From: Tetraselmis striata
Lineage: Eukaryota; Chlorophyta; Chlorodendrophyceae; Chlorodendrales; Chlorodendraceae
Assembly (NCBI GenBank): GCA_006384855.1
Contig: VCJN01002186.1
Span: forward strand, 52,982 to 116,981
Reading direction: 5' to 3'
DNA: 64,000 nucleotides
The number at the start of each line of letters is the position of its first letter. Position 1 is the stretch's first letter. Of this stretch, positions 1-11,249 are shown one piece after another. The notes under the pieces were generated by a model. The model worked only from the letters and a program-made list of their open reading frames with translations. It made no database searches and was not told where the DNA came from. A program made the position numbers and the translations under genes.

Positions 1-173
1 GGCCCTCTGAAACCCCACAGTTAATGTCCAGTAGGCAGGCTCCTCAGGCAGTGCAGGGCAGCGTGGGGCCCGCTCTGGGCTATCAGTCCCAGTGGGCGTT
101 GCCACCTGGGTTCTGGTAATCATCCGGATGGAGCGAGTGGGCGCTCATCCCCACCCCCCCCTGCGCCGCGCAG

Positions 174-2131
174 ACCTGAAGAAGTTTCTGAAGAAGAACT
201 GCGGGGAGAGCGACACGCTGGCTCTGATGGACGCCAAGCTGGGCAACATCATCAAGGAGAAGCTGGGCATCAACTGCCTGTACAACAATGGGGTGATGGA
301 GCTGTGCCGCGGCGTGCGCCTGCAGCTGCAGGGTCTCATCTCGCAGCTCAGCGGGGCGGACCTCACGCCCATGTCCCTGGGCCTGAGCCACAGCTTGTCG
401 CGCTACAAGCTCAAGTTCAGCCCCGACAAGGTGGACACCATGATCATCCAGGCCATCGGCCTGCTGGACGACCTGGACAAGGAGCTCAACACCTACGCGA
501 TGCGCGTGCGCGAGTGGTATGGCTGGCACTTCCCAGAGATGTCGAAGATCGTGGCGGACAACGTCGTGTATGCTAAGACGGTGCGCCGCCCCACTTGCCA
601 TCGAACCTCTGCTGTCTGCGTCTACTACATTTGGGAAGCAGGCGAAAGGGCGTGCCTTACCTGCCTCGTGACACTGGATGGGAGTCTGGCATTTGATCGA
701 ATGGGGAGGGGGTCCATGTGCCATTTGCTATTGTCCTTGTTGGGCGTGTCGCGTCACTAGCTCTAGGCCTTCCCTGCGGCTGATTGGACCGGGACTGAGC
801 AGCAGCCTTTGGGGGTGTTTGCGTAGGTCAAGTTCATGGGCACGCGAGACAGCGCGGAGTCCAAGGACTTCTCCGCCATCATTGTGGAGGAGGACGTGGA
901 GGCCCTGCTGAAGGAGACCGCGCAGGTGTCGATGGGAACCGAGATCAGCGAGGAGGACCTCTCCAACATCATCTGCCTCTGCGACCAGGTCATCAGCCTG
1001 TCCGAGTACCGCGCCCAGCTGTACGACTACCTGAAGAGCCGCATGTCGGCGATCGCGCCCAACCTGACGGTGCTCGTGGGCGAGCTCGTCGGGGCACGCC
1101 TCATCTCGCACGCCGGCTCGCTCATCAACCTGGCCAAGCAGCCCGCCTCCACTGTGCAGATCCTGGGTGCTGAGAAGGCGCTTTTCCGCGCCCTCAAGGT
1201 GCGCCCTGCGTGACTGCACAACCTCAGCAACCGCATCAGTACCTATTGCCTTTCCATGTTTCCGGCTGATGGCGTTGCTGACCGTCTCGCCCTGCTGACA
1301 CCTGCAGACCAAGTCGGAGACGCCAAAGTACGGCCTGATCTACCACGCATCGCTCATTGGGCAGTCGGCCCCGAAGTTTAAGGTGCAGCGCCTCACCCCT
1401 GGCGCTATCTCGCCCCGTCTGCCTTTGCCGAGGTTGATGGAATGCCTGCAATGTGGCCAATGTATATTAAAGCCCTTGTCATTTGGATCTGCATGCCGGC
1501 AGCTCGGTCGCGACGTCCCCGTCCTTGCCACCGCACGTCATGACTGATTGTGTTGCCACACTCTGTGCGCCCACAGGGCAAGATCAGCCGCGTGCTAGCA
1601 GCCAAGTGCGCGCTGTCCATCCGCGTGGACGCGCTCGGGGACACGGACGACGCCAGCGTCGGTACAGAGGCGCGCGCCAAGGTAGAGGCGCGCCTGCGGC
1701 AACTGGAGGGCAAGGTGCTTGCCTCGGACGCGGTCACGCCTGCCGGCAAGGATGCGAAGAAGTACGCCAAGCCTGCGGATGCTGCGAGGGCGTACAGGTG
1801 CGACTGCGGCCGTCTTGTACACTACCTGTCTGTGATTCGTCAATGATGTACGCGGTGATGTCATGCCTGCCCGCTCAAGCTTTTCCCTGACACACTTTCC
1901 TGTGACTGTCAAATCTGCAGCACGGATGGCGATGTGGTTGCCAAGAAGAAGTCGAAGAAGTCGGCAGAGGAGAATGGGGAGGATAAGAAGAAGGAGAAGA
2001 AGGCTAAGAAGGAGAAGAAGGAGGACGCCGAAGAGAAGCCGAAGAAGAAGAAGAAGAAGGCCGAGGCTGAGGATGCGGACGCGGACGAGGAGAAACCCAA
2101 GAAGAAGAAGTCCAAAAAGTCCAAGGAGTAG
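174..2131 (+). CDS. NOP58: NOP58, box C/D snoRNP core protein (5' end outside window)
   Basis: Core protein of box C/D snoRNPs, which guide rRNA 2'-O-methylation in the nucleolus. Five exons join in frame: 174-580, 827-1198, 1308-1382, 1577-1797 and 1921-2131, all with GT/AG borders. The first visible exon begins with the end of a split Asp codon and reads [10 protein letters not shown], so about 80 N-terminal residues lie upstream. The NOSIC/Nop core is clear: [19 protein letters not shown] and WYGWHFPEM, then the Nop domain with [33 protein letters not shown] and [14 protein letters not shown]. The last exon is the lysine/glutamate-rich KKE/D tail typical of eukaryotic NOP58, ending KKKSKKSKE and a TAG stop. 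NOP56 shares the fold, but the wording of the core ([20 protein letters not shown]) fits NOP58 better. No frameshift is visible. Confidence 0.95.
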
Positions 2132-3220
2132 GGAGTGCTTCGAGAGCGGCACCCCCTGGGGCTCCTCATATATGAATGTATCATTACACCGCGTTTAACT
2201 AGAGTGATTTAGATATGGCACCTTGCATCCGGGATTTCTGTGCATGGCCGCGCGAGCGGCTGCCCCTGATGGCGACATTCTGAGGTAGCGGCGAGATCAA
2301 ACCACCAGTTCCTTAGCGCTGCGCTCCCCCACAACCCCACCAGCACTGATCCATGCGCTCCCAACGGCTTTGTATTCACCCCCTGCTATGCACACATTTC
2401 GCATTTACGGCTGCCATTGTTGATACTACCCTGGGCAGCGCGTAGGCAAAGGCAGCCATCAGCACATGCGCATTTGAGTGAAGTAAATATACGTTGCATG
2501 CACCACCCAATAAGCAGCTGATGCAGGTATCGTTTCGTGCGGGCTTTTTGTGTACTCTATTACCCATCCATCATCATAATCTGACTTGGTGATTTCGGAA
2601 GAATGAGCAGAGAGGGCCAACCCACACTTCATTCTAATCATGTACTATCGGTTCCTTGTACGGCTCAACTGGCGTGCCGGCTGTGAATAGTACGTCGGTG
2701 CATTTAACACAACCGTCAGACCGCCTGGCAGCAACTAATCCTTAGGTAACCTTACTGCTCGTCGTCGTACTGCTGCTGGGCCGCGCGGCAGTGTGGGGGT
2801 TATGCAGAAGTCTGCGCGCTGGATGCCGTCGCCGCTACCACATGTCAAAGCGTATGTATTTACCTGCAGCCGCTACCTGCCCGCCTGGCCTTACGGGGGG
2901 GTACGAGTATTGATGCGGAGTGCATGGCGCTTTGAATTAAGCGGTGCTTCCATGGGTCTCCGAATAGCGACTTCCCCGTTGCGACTACCTCGTAATGTTT
3001 TTAGCGGTGGATTTGTCATTAAACGCTGGCCTTTTGCAATTCATACGAGTACTCGTAAAATCGCATTGCCCGCGGCGGTGCTTTTCACGTATAACCCGTA
3101 CTGCTTCCTGAGTATAGATGTTCCTTAAAGTCTGGAACATCCAACGATGATCGTAAAATATGACAGCACGATAATGATAACAGTACTCTTTTCGCTGAGG
3201 AATTCCGCAATAATGTCGTA
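2132..3220. other. Intergenic spacer, NOP58 3' side
   Basis: No exon-like GC-rich frame is visible. The first part presumably holds the NOP58 3' UTR. The remainder is of mixed composition and ends at the TTA target duplication of the Harbinger element. Confidence 0.6.
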
Positions 3221-3223
3221 TTA

Positions 3224-3251
3224 GACCACACTCGGCATAGATTCCAAAACG
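3224..3251 (+). repeat. Harbinger left terminal inverted repeat, with TTA duplication at 3221-3223
   Basis: 28 bp, matching the right end on the opposite strand with one mismatch at position 5. The adjacent TTA is repeated after the right end. Confidence 0.93.
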
Positions 3252-3571
3252 CGATATCCAAAAGGCGGTTGCCTGATTAGGATACCCAAGCGGTACGTTT
3301 TGGAGATTTGAGCCCTCAGACCCCGACTCGGCATAACCTCCATAATCCAAAATGGCTCTCCAAAACGAAATCCCCAAAAGGCGCGTGCGGTGTGCCCGCG
3401 CCTTCTGGCCCCGTCCCGCCGAGGCCCATCCGCACACATCCGCGCCCACCCGCGCCGGCCCGTGACAGTTCCCGCCACTGGTGCTCGATCTAGGGCCCTA
3501 TAGATTGCCTCACGGGCAGTCAACGGCCTGGACGGGCTGCGACCGCGCGTGAGTGGTAGGGCGGTGCCGCC

Positions 3572-4999
3572 ATGGCGGAGCCGGCGCATCAGGCAGTGAG
3601 CGGCCCGGCATCTTCTCCCGGCTCCGGACCCTGTGCCGAGGAGGCGACAGCGCTGGGCGAGACGCCCCCAACCCGAGGCGCCGCGGACGCTGCCACGGAC
3701 GAAGAGAAAGAGGCAAGAACGGGCCCCGCCGAACCCGCTGGCGAGGCAGGTGGGTCGGGTTCGAAGAAGGCCAAGGGCAAGAAGGCGGGCGTACCGAACT
3801 GGGCGCCCATTGAGGCTGTCGCCTGCGTCTGGGCACAACTCGCCCAATGCGACGAGGAGCAAATTCAGGATGGCCAAGGCTTGCAGGAGGGTTCAAAGGC
3901 CAAGTATCTCTCGAAAGCGCTGGAGTTGAAACGACAAGGGCGCTGGTTGCCGAAGTTATCCGGTGGGCGAACGCCAGAGCAAAGCGCCGCCATTCGAGCC
4001 GGGCCAGAAGCTACCCCCGAGTCCTTTTGGGGGAAGGCCGACAAGCTTAAGGCCAGCGTCATCAACCACATAGTTCCAATTTGGTGGCAGGTAAAAGACG
4101 ACCAGCGCAGTGGCTGGGACATGACGGAGTTTGTGAAGGAGGCGCTTGCCAGGTGCGCCCCCCCCCCCCCCCCCCCCCCCACCGCGCGCCCCCAAACCCT
4201 TTTCTTGGTTCCTCATGGTTTCTCACCGACACCAATGTTGTTGCATGCAAATAATACCGCAGGTATTGGCGTCAAAGGACTGGCAAGATGCAAGATTTGT
4301 CCGCCCACCCTCCAGAGGGATGGACATGTCCAGAATGGGAGGTGTTTCTGTTTCTTGGGCCACCAGGCCATGATGATCCTGCTCTGAAGCCCATCTCCGA
4401 ACCCGGGGGTGGGATTGGTGGGCCGTCGCAACGTAGGGCCGTAAAACAAAGGAAGCGGGATAGGGCGGCGTCTGGGTCTGAACTGCATGGATCCATTGCG
4501 CCCACCAATAGCGCTGTGAAGAAGGCAAAGTCTGGTGCCCCGTCGGAGACAACGATGGCTGAGCAGAACGGCAACGATACAAAGGACACAGCCATTTCTC
4601 CCAGCAAGTATGCCATCGACAGAATGACACAGGCCATTGGCGATATGGGAGGCGCAATCCGCACGCAGTGCGCTATTATGGAGAGACAGGCCGATTCGAT
4701 GACACTCACCGCCGAGGCGGCAGCAAAGAAAGCAAAGATAGAGACACTGCGGTTGCAATTGCAGGTACATGGCTGCATGCATGGCTGCTTGCATATAAAT
4801 TTCTGTGATGTCATCGTGACATGTATTGCGCCTTATTGAGTTCTCTCTAACTGCCAATGATGTGCTACATACGCAGATATTCCCGCCAGGAAGCGTGGAA
4901 TACCAAAATGCTTACCAAGAGCTCGTGGATGCCAATCGCTCTGTTGCACAGGCTGCGGATGAGGCTGCAGAGCAAGACGCCAACCTGAGAAATCTGTAA
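3572..4999 (+). CDS. Harbinger-encoded Myb/SANT-like DNA-binding protein (ORF1)
   Basis: Second gene of PIF/Harbinger elements. In characterised relatives such a protein binds the transposon ends and helps bring the transposase to the nucleus. The start at 3572 has a strong context (gccgccATGg). Three exons join in frame: 3572-4152, 4263-4764 and 4877-4999, giving about 401 residues. A low-complexity N-terminus with a basic patch (KKAKGKKAG) is followed by a tryptophan-spaced domain at about 75-215 (WAPIEAVACVW, SFWGKADKLKASV, IPWW-like PIWWQVKDD, WDMTEFVKEALARYW). The C-terminal half is basic, then helical (SPSKYAIDRMTQAIGDMGG). Intron 1 starts gtgcg and runs straight into a 23-base C tract. 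A gtaatg at 4996 could be a further donor into the CAG-rich stretch after 5050, which would change only the extreme C-terminus. The domain name is inferred from layout and context. Confidence 0.8.
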
Positions 5000-5048
5000 T
5001 GATGAATTTCGGTATGTGCTGGGGCTATGAATGCGTGCTGGTTCGAGG

Positions 5049-5228
5049 CAGCAACAGCAATATTCAGAATTGCAGCGGCAAATTAGCGGGCAAACTGGGC
5101 AAGTTTGGGGCAGCAGCAGCAGCAGCAGCAGCAAGATTTACGATCGCAGCAGCAATGCAGCTGGGACAAAATTAGCAAGTTTGGGGCAGCATCAGCAATA
5201 TTCTTAATTGCAGCGGCAAAGCAGTCAT
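5049..5228 (+). repeat. CAG-rich tandem duplication between the two Harbinger genes
   Basis: A roughly 115-bp segment containing agcaatattc, aattgcagcggcaaa and aagtttggggcagc occurs twice (from about 5049 and about 5163). A (CAG)n run lies near 5110-5132 between the copies. It is either the shared 3' end of the convergent genes or an alternative glutamine/alanine-rich C-terminus of ORF1. Confidence 0.6.
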
Positions 5229-6764
5229 TTACGGGCCATATGCTTGAGCTGCTGCCTCATCTCTCTCGGCCCGCGTCCGTAAAGCCTGCACCTCCCCCTT
5301 TGCTAGAGCAATATTGTAATGCCTGACAAGTGCATTGCGCTTTTGAAACCACCCACTCTGTACCTCTAGTGCATCATCAGTTCTAGCCTGGCTACCATTG
5401 ATGAATCCATTCATCAAATCCAACCTCAACCCATATCGTCTAGCTTCCTCAGCATCAACCACCTTCCAGTGATGCTCCTCAAGTCCAGCATCCGCAAGCC
5501 CGCTTGAGTGCAAGATCATGTTGTGCAGAATGACGCAAACCTTCACAGTGCGGTCGATCTCCTTGCCATGGTAATTGAGGAAGCGACCAGCCAGTATTGC
5601 AAATCTTTTCTTCAGCATCCCAAACACACATTCAACATCCTTGCGCACCGACTCGCAGAGGCCGGACCATCCCTGCAAATCCGCCATGTCTGCATGCTTG
5701 GATCCACAAATAGTTGTCAGCCATTTGTGGTATCCACCATCACATAATGTCCATAGGCCACGCCTATGTGCAACCTCCTGCCCCATCGCTGTGTAAACCT
5801 TGTACGTGTAATTCTTGTATTCTGCGTCGTCCGCCAGAGCCTGGAGGAACTTGTCATATCTCACAATAGTTTTGTCATTTCTCGCTCCTGGGAACCCATG
5901 GCTGACCCAATAAATCTCGCGATTGTGGCCGACATGGAATTGATATCCAAGTGTGGGATATCCTTCTTTTCCAGTGTGGAGGAAGCGCAATGAGTAGGGG
6001 CACCTGTCATACCGAACATGGACGACATCCATGCTTGATACACATCCGGGCAGGCCGCAGCGGCGGAAGAGTTCCTCTGAAGCATGTACCTTGTCTCCTT
6101 TGGGCATCTTCACCCACTTCTCGTAGTACTTGTCGACGAACCAGTCCTCCCATTGAGTAACAAAGTCTTGCAAAACAGTGCTGCTGATGCCCGCCATGCA
6201 CTCAAGGCCGTCCACCGAAACGCCCAACGCCAGGCGACGCAAACCCGCCATGAGCTTTATTGCGAGAGGATGAGGACGCTGTCCCCGTCGCTGCCTCCTT
6301 GCCATATCGTCAGGGAAGTGGCCCGAGGCCCGCATATCTGCGAGTATGTCCGAGAAAAGGCTGTATGGCACACGGAACTTTTGCTTGAATGCCTTCCCCA
6401 ACACAGTGCCCGGGTCTGCAACCAGGTGCGCATACTCGACAAAGTTAAGGTGCCACTGGGTTTTCGTCGGCTGCAACAGCCATGCTGTTTTGCCTGTCTC
6501 ACCCTTGTAACGAGGAGAAGGCGGCTTGCAGCCGTGGCGACTCCCACCACGCCCGCCTGGAGCGAGTTGCACCTGCCAATCGCCTTCACCGACAGCACGG
6601 CGCCTTTTCCGCGACGAGTTCACGACCAACGTGGCCGCTGCCACGGCAACAGTGCAGCCCGCGGCCCATAAAGAGCCTCCCGAGGCTGCGGCTAGCTTCG
6701 ACTGCGTGCCCATCCAGCCGATCAGTAACGAGCGAGTAGGGGTGCAACGGTGGTTGCTACGCAA
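5229..6764 (-). CDS. PIF/Harbinger DDE transposase (HARBI1-like nuclease)
   Basis: A single uninterrupted 511-residue frame; the DDE nuclease cuts at the inverted repeats and joins the element to TWA targets. The N-terminus is variable, with a hydrophobic stretch and a basic patch (SSRKRRRAVG). A helical segment contains FRVPYSLFSDILADM and PLAIKLMAGLRRLALG, where the helix-turn-helix-like part of this family lies. The catalytic triad is visible: Asp in GCVSSMDVVHVRYD (about residue 268), Asp in LWTLCDGGYHKW (about 364) and Glu in SVRKDVECVFGMLKKRF (about 400). The family features CVILHNMI and FPGARNDK are present. No stop or frameshift breaks it, so it is plausibly functional. It converges on the ORF1 gene. 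The first Met is assumed as start. Confidence 0.93.
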   Translation of the reverse strand: MRSNHRCTPTRSLLIGWMGTQSKLAAASGGSLWAAGCTVAVAAATLVVNSSRKRRRAVGEGDWQVQLAPGGRGGSRHGCKPPSPRYKGETGKTAWLLQPTKTQWHLNFVEYAHLVADPGTVLGKAFKQKFRVPYSLFSDILADMRASGHFPDDMARRQRRGQRPHPLAIKLMAGLRRLALGVSVDGLECMAGISSTVLQDFVTQWEDWFVDKYYEKWVKMPKGDKVHASEELFRRCGLPGCVSSMDVVHVRYDRCPYSLRFLHTGKEGYPTLGYQFHVGHNREIYWVSHGFPGARNDKTIVRYDKFLQALADDAEYKNYTYKVYTAMGQEVAHRRGLWTLCDGGYHKWLTTICGSKHADMADLQGWSGLCESVRKDVECVFGMLKKRFAILAGRFLNYHGKEIDRTVKVCVILHNMILHSSGLADAGLEEHHWKVVDAEEARRYGLRLDLMNGFINGSQARTDDALEVQSGWFQKRNALVRHYNIALAKGEVQALRTRAERDEAAAQAYGP

Positions 6765-6938
6765 TGGCGGCTGTTGCGGTTATGCTGCGGCGGCCTGGGC
6801 CGCGGCCCGGAATTTTGGAGAGTAAATTTTGGAATCTATGCCGAGTCGCTTTTCCGCAGATGCCCGGTATCTCTCCAAAAGGGCCGAAATTATGGAGTTA
6901 CGGGTACGCGTCAGTACCCGTACAGATTATGGGGATTA

Positions 6939-6966
6939 CGTTTTGGAATCTATGCCGAGTGAGGTC
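6939..6966 (-). repeat. Harbinger right terminal inverted repeat, with TTA duplication at 6967-6969
   Basis: Reverse complement of the left end apart from one base. The core GTTTTGGAATCTATGCCGAG also occurs in part as the inner repeat near 6825-6846. Confidence 0.93.
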
Positions 6967-6969
6967 TTA

Positions 6970-7628
6970 CCTTCCTTATGGGACTCCTGACCTGCTATGG
7001 GGCCTACTACTTGCTTTTCTGCGCTGCGCTGGCCCCCGCATCCGCGCGAGCCAGAACAGCGCGCAGCATCATACATAACGACTCATATATGCGCCCCATC
7101 ATCAGCATGATGCTGTCAGGGGTGACCCCTGATGCTGTTCCCCGTACTTGCGCGCGTCACGTCCGCTTTAGTAGCATTTCCTCTCCAGCATCCGGCGGCC
7201 GGGCCTTGTCGCGTCCTTGCACAGCCGCCCACCTGCGCGCACCCACTTGCGAGCCGCTGACACACTACTCCGGTGTGATCCTGCGCACCGGAAACCGTGC
7301 CGCCATTGAGCTTGTGCCAGCCTGTCCCGGTACCAGCCAGGCCGCTGCGCCCGGGACCTCAGCACAAGGCCCCTGCGTCGTACGACTACAGCATTTTCCG
7401 GACAGCACGTGCTGGGCCGCTACCCCCGGCCCGTCGCCCGCCACGGCCAGCCGGTCGGTCAGGTGCTGTTCCCGTTAGATTGACCTTCTAGGATAGCACG
7501 TCCCTTGCGTCATCAGAACGTCGGAGCGCTATGGCCACTAAGGCGGCGCACAAGAGGGATATACCAGAGGGGCGCCGGCTCTGCAAGGTGAGGAGGGTCG
7601 CTATACCCCTGCCCCTGCAAGCGCCAGC
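6970..7628. other. Intergenic spacer
   Basis: No supported exon. The segment between the Harbinger right end and the Rieske gene promoter has no repeat or open frame that I trust. Confidence 0.5.
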
Positions 7629-7636
7629 ATATAAAT
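7629..7636 (+). promoter_or_regulatory. TATA-like element before the Rieske gene
   Basis: The word atataaat lies about 60 bases upstream of the proposed ATG at 7694, in a GC-rich surrounding. Position and sequence fit a core promoter. No transcription start can be seen. Confidence 0.4.
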
Positions 7637-7693
7637 GCGCAGCCGCTGATGCGCGGATACAGTACTTTCTGCTTTGCATTTGCTTCAAATACG

Positions 7694-9764
7694 ATGTCCT
7701 TGCGTCAGCTGTCTGTCGCTCTCGTCAGGCCTCTGCCCGTGGCGCACGGCAGCCTCCGTGGCCTGGCGTCCCGCAACCCTCCTGTCATGCAAGCACGCTG
7801 CTGCTCCAGTGCTGAAATCTGGGCGGATTTGGTGTAGTGCTGCGCGGTTGCGCGGTCGCAGCGTCACGCCAGTTTGCGACAGAACGTCAACCCGCTCGGT
7901 TGCGTTCGCAGCTGGACAGAACCTAGAGCGTGCCCGGTCGTTAATTTTAATCCTTGACGGGCAGGGTCGGAAACCCCACCGGGCTGATCCCTTGTACCTT
8001 CACCGACCCAACGCAGTGCTCGAGCGAATTACCGGTTTTTAACATGGCCGTTTCTGTCGTCGTCGTTTCTTAGTGCGCGACCTGTCCTCCTGGCCGAGGC
8101 TGTACGAGGACAGCGTTTCGACTCGCACCGTGCCAAGATGGTCACCGCTGGTCGTCGTGTTTTTTCCGCCCCTGCGGGGCACATGTTCACACCGCCGTCG
8201 CAGTATGCGCTGTGCACTTCGGCCGCTACCGAGGGGGCCCGACACAGCTGAGTGGCGCCTATCATCCTTCGACGCGGTGGCCGCATGCTCGGCCAGTCCA
8301 CCGTCCCCCCACCGGGCCGGCTGGTCGCCCTACCCATAGACAAGAAGTGTTACTATCGCCGACCGGTCGCGTGCCTCGCCAGCTCAGCTCGTCCCGGCTC
8401 CAGCACAGGCAGTCCGCCTGACTGACAGGGCACTGACTGCTGCGGGGGCCGTGCCGCTACCATCACCCCCAATTGCAGGAGATAGCTGGCCGCACCGTCA
8501 CAATATTCCAGCACAAGGGCAAGTTTCACTGCGTCGACGCCAATTGCTGTGAGCCCCCCCGCCCACCCCCGTCTCGACGATAATGGCACCCCTTGCGATT
8601 GAGTGCCTCCATCTGTCGAGGGATGTCAACACGCATCACAACTTATGTGCGCGGAACCGCTCCGCAGACCACATGGGCGGGCCGGTGGGCGCGGAGGGCG
8701 ACATCGAGGATCTCGGGGGCAGGGTCACCATCCGCTGCCCTTGGCACGGCCACAAGGTGGGGCCTCCCACAGACCCCGCCATCACCCGCCTCTCGCCGCC
8801 GCCCTCCGCTTGCTGTCGACTGCGCTGGCCACCCTGCAGCGCCCGCCCCGGAGGCTGCCTGTGCGCCATGCCGGCCTTAAAAGTGCACTTCCCGCGGACT
8901 AAACGCCTCGAGTACCGCACTCCCCTCGCCGCCAGATTTGCGTGGACACCGGCGGCATCCTGGAGCAGGGCCTCGGCGGCGAGGTGTCGTGCTCCCACAC
9001 ACAGCACCGCGTGCACAACGTGTACCACGACACCGACGGCTGGCTATGGTGCGCGCCCCCGCCAGGCTTGGTATGCCCCTGCTACCCGGGTTGGCCTGGC
9101 AGGCAGCGCCCTGACCCCTTGCCGCGGCCGCTCTGCTGTGCGCTTTGCCAGGGTGAACCTGATGGAGTCCTGGCCCAAAGTGCGCAGCGACCAGTACAAC
9201 AGGCAGCAGGCAGCCCCGGCGCGCACGAGTCCAGAGCCCAGCCGCCGCGGGTTTGGCCTGAGCGCCGGCTTCCAGTGGGCCCCGGAGCCCACGTACGGGC
9301 TGGCTGCGACCGGTAGCCCGCACATGTCCTCCCTGAGGCCGTACTGCGGGGAGGACAAGCTGGTCCCGATCATCGACTCCCCTGCCAGGGCCAGGGCGCG
9401 CAGCGCGCACGATGATGTCGCCATGGATGACACCGAGCTGCCCGAGACGCTGTCCCAGGAGGCGGCCAGGCTGGGCGGCCAGCAGGAGCGCCCGCCCGGC
9501 GCGAGCCCGCCGCCGCCTGCGCAGCCCGAGTGGTCGGCTGGCACGGTGTCGCAGCACTTCAGGACCGCCAAGTCGGGGAGCGCCATGGCGGGCACCAAGA
9601 GGCACCTGCGCAACGAGGCGGCCCGGATGGCGATCTCCCGGCGGCAGATCCAGCCGCCCACCGCCCCCGTCGCTGTGGCAGCCGCGGCCGCACGCCAGGC
9701 GTCAATCAAGGAGTTTTTCCCGTCTCACCCCACCGCGGATACGGTGGCGGCCATGGAGATGTGA
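7694..9764 (+). CDS. Rieske [2Fe-2S] domain protein with C-terminal PIP-box-like motif
   Basis: Four consecutive exons are firm: 8479-8548, 8668-8756, 8936-9048 and 9152-9764. Together they read a Rieske fold, EIAGRTVTIFQHKGKFHCVD, then NCYHMGGPVG and RCPWHGHK. These give the CxH and CxxH ligand pairs for a [2Fe-2S] cluster, and the soluble Rieske-ferredoxin type (RFESD-like) fits best. The Cys/His box is split by an intron inside the Tyr codon. The upstream part is less certain: an ATG at 7694 opens a basic, Ser/Arg-rich stretch (MSLRQLSVALVRPLPVAHGS) resembling a mitochondrial presequence. A middle exon near 8074-8145 (RDLSSWPRLYED) is plausible. The last exon adds about 200 residues, largely disordered, ending with QASIKEFF 22 residues from the C-terminus. 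The domain call is strong; the 5' structure and partner enzyme are unknown. Confidence 0.82.
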
Positions 9765-11230
9765 CCAAAACCTCTTTCCGTACGGTCAGCTGCCTCGTGT
9801 TGTGCGGCCGCAGTGACACCGTGGCACCGCTTTGGCAGCCGCCCCCACGTCTCTGCGCCCGGCTCCCGGCATGATGACGCGGGTGACCTACTTGTATGCT
9901 GATACCTGCCTGGCCATTTGAATATACTGTAAATTAATTCCTTAAAGTAAGACTTTCATGGCGGGCGGGCAGCCGCTGCCCATCGCTCGTGCCCCCCCAT
10001 AGGCTCGCCATCGCCAATCTCCCGCTGGCTCCACGCCTGGAACATGCTCGCCCGAAACAGGATTGCGATGCCGCTAGTCTCCAGGGTAACGCCTGCAGGC
10101 GGGCAACATCATACCCCTGAGAGCAGCGCCCGGCCGGAAGCTGCAAGATTAGGTAGGGCGATGCGGGCGCATAGCGACTCCTCAGAGGTTGCAGCCTTAC
10201 TTCATTTCCTGACCCGACCCTGATCTGGCTGATGGGGGCTGCTGCAAATACTTGTAAGGGGATTCCAAGCCATAAACACAGACACTGCGAAAGTGTCAGC
10301 GGGTGCCACCGTCTCACCATATGCAGCCCGCTTCGGCCTTTTTATCAAGGAGGCGCATTGCCGATTATTCTGATATTGAAAGGCATGTAGATCTCGCGCA
10401 CACATACATGCTGGGTGCCGTTTATTGACTCTGAGCACACACTCATGGACAAGCACACATGTATTTACATGCAAGCAATACATAAATGTACGCATACAAT
10501 ATTCATATATGTACATACACATAAAAGACATGTACAATATATATACATACAACATATGTATGTATATACTCATATACATATACTATATTTTGCTGTCATG
10601 GTGGCATCGCCATGCATATGCACGTGTCAGAAATAAGGCAGGACGATGCGCATGGCGGGAGGGTGTCTGCCACGCGGTGCGATGGCGCTGCTGGAATTCG
10701 GCTGCTCAGATTCCCCACAATGTCGCGGTCAGATGATGCGCGCAGCGGCAGATGCCCGGAAGTTGGGAGCGCATGGTTTCGGAGCGCGGTTTCGGAGCGC
10801 CTGATGAATTTGTTACAATGCTTATGGGAACTGTCAAGCAGAGTTTGGAGGTGGGACACGAGAATTCGAGCAGTATATCTGCAAGTCTCGGAGGGATGGT
10901 CGGGGTAGCACCGATCGACTGCTGACGCACCAGGTGGTCAGTGAGTTGCATACAGGTGTCGCAGGAGGCAACTACCGCACGGCAAGACTGGAAGCAGGTG
11001 GTTTCGGAGCAGCTGCGATGCTGCTGCCTGTCAGCAATAACGGAATATTTCTGAGGCGGCTGGGCTGTGTAAAAACTACATGTATTATTCTGCACTGTGA
11101 TGTACTTTTTTGATACTTCATCACGCAACAGCAGAGGTCATCCTTGCCACCGCAAAAACCCTTGCAGTAGGTGGAAGAACACTTGAGTCATCCCCCGATC
11201 CGTCCCTCCTATTGTACCCCACTCCACCGC
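9765..11230. other. Intergenic, AT-rich
   Basis: No credible gene. The middle part holds a TA/CA-rich microsatellite-like stretch, listed separately. Other frames here are short and lack exon-like composition. Confidence 0.5.
10490..10590. repeat. ATAC/ATGT-rich simple-sequence stretch
   Basis: About 100 bp of imperfect tacata/tatgta repeats with very low GC, in contrast to the flanks. Confidence 0.6.
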
Positions 11231-11249
11231 CCCTCTCCCCCCTAAAACA

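Larger units (their letters stand above)
3224..6966. mobile_element. Complete PIF/Harbinger DNA transposon
   Basis: The 3,743-bp element has both hallmark genes and intact ends. The 28-bp terminal inverted repeats (3224-3251 and 6939-6966) begin GACC(A/T)CACTCGGCATAG and differ at one position. A 3-bp direct repeat, TTA, flanks it at 3221-3223 and 6967-6969, the TWA-type duplication expected of this superfamily. A second, inner inverted repeat lies at 3324-3365 and 6811-6847. Inside, a Myb/SANT-like gene (+) and a DDE transposase (-) converge, ending 229 bp apart. Both genes lack visible inactivating changes and the ends are matched, so the copy looks recent and possibly autonomous (inference). 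Confidence 0.93.

Noticed and set aside
9934..10579. Minus-strand frames between the Rieske gene and the microsatellite
   Set aside because: Composed largely of simple-sequence translation (Met/Tyr/Ile/His-rich), with no exon-like composition.
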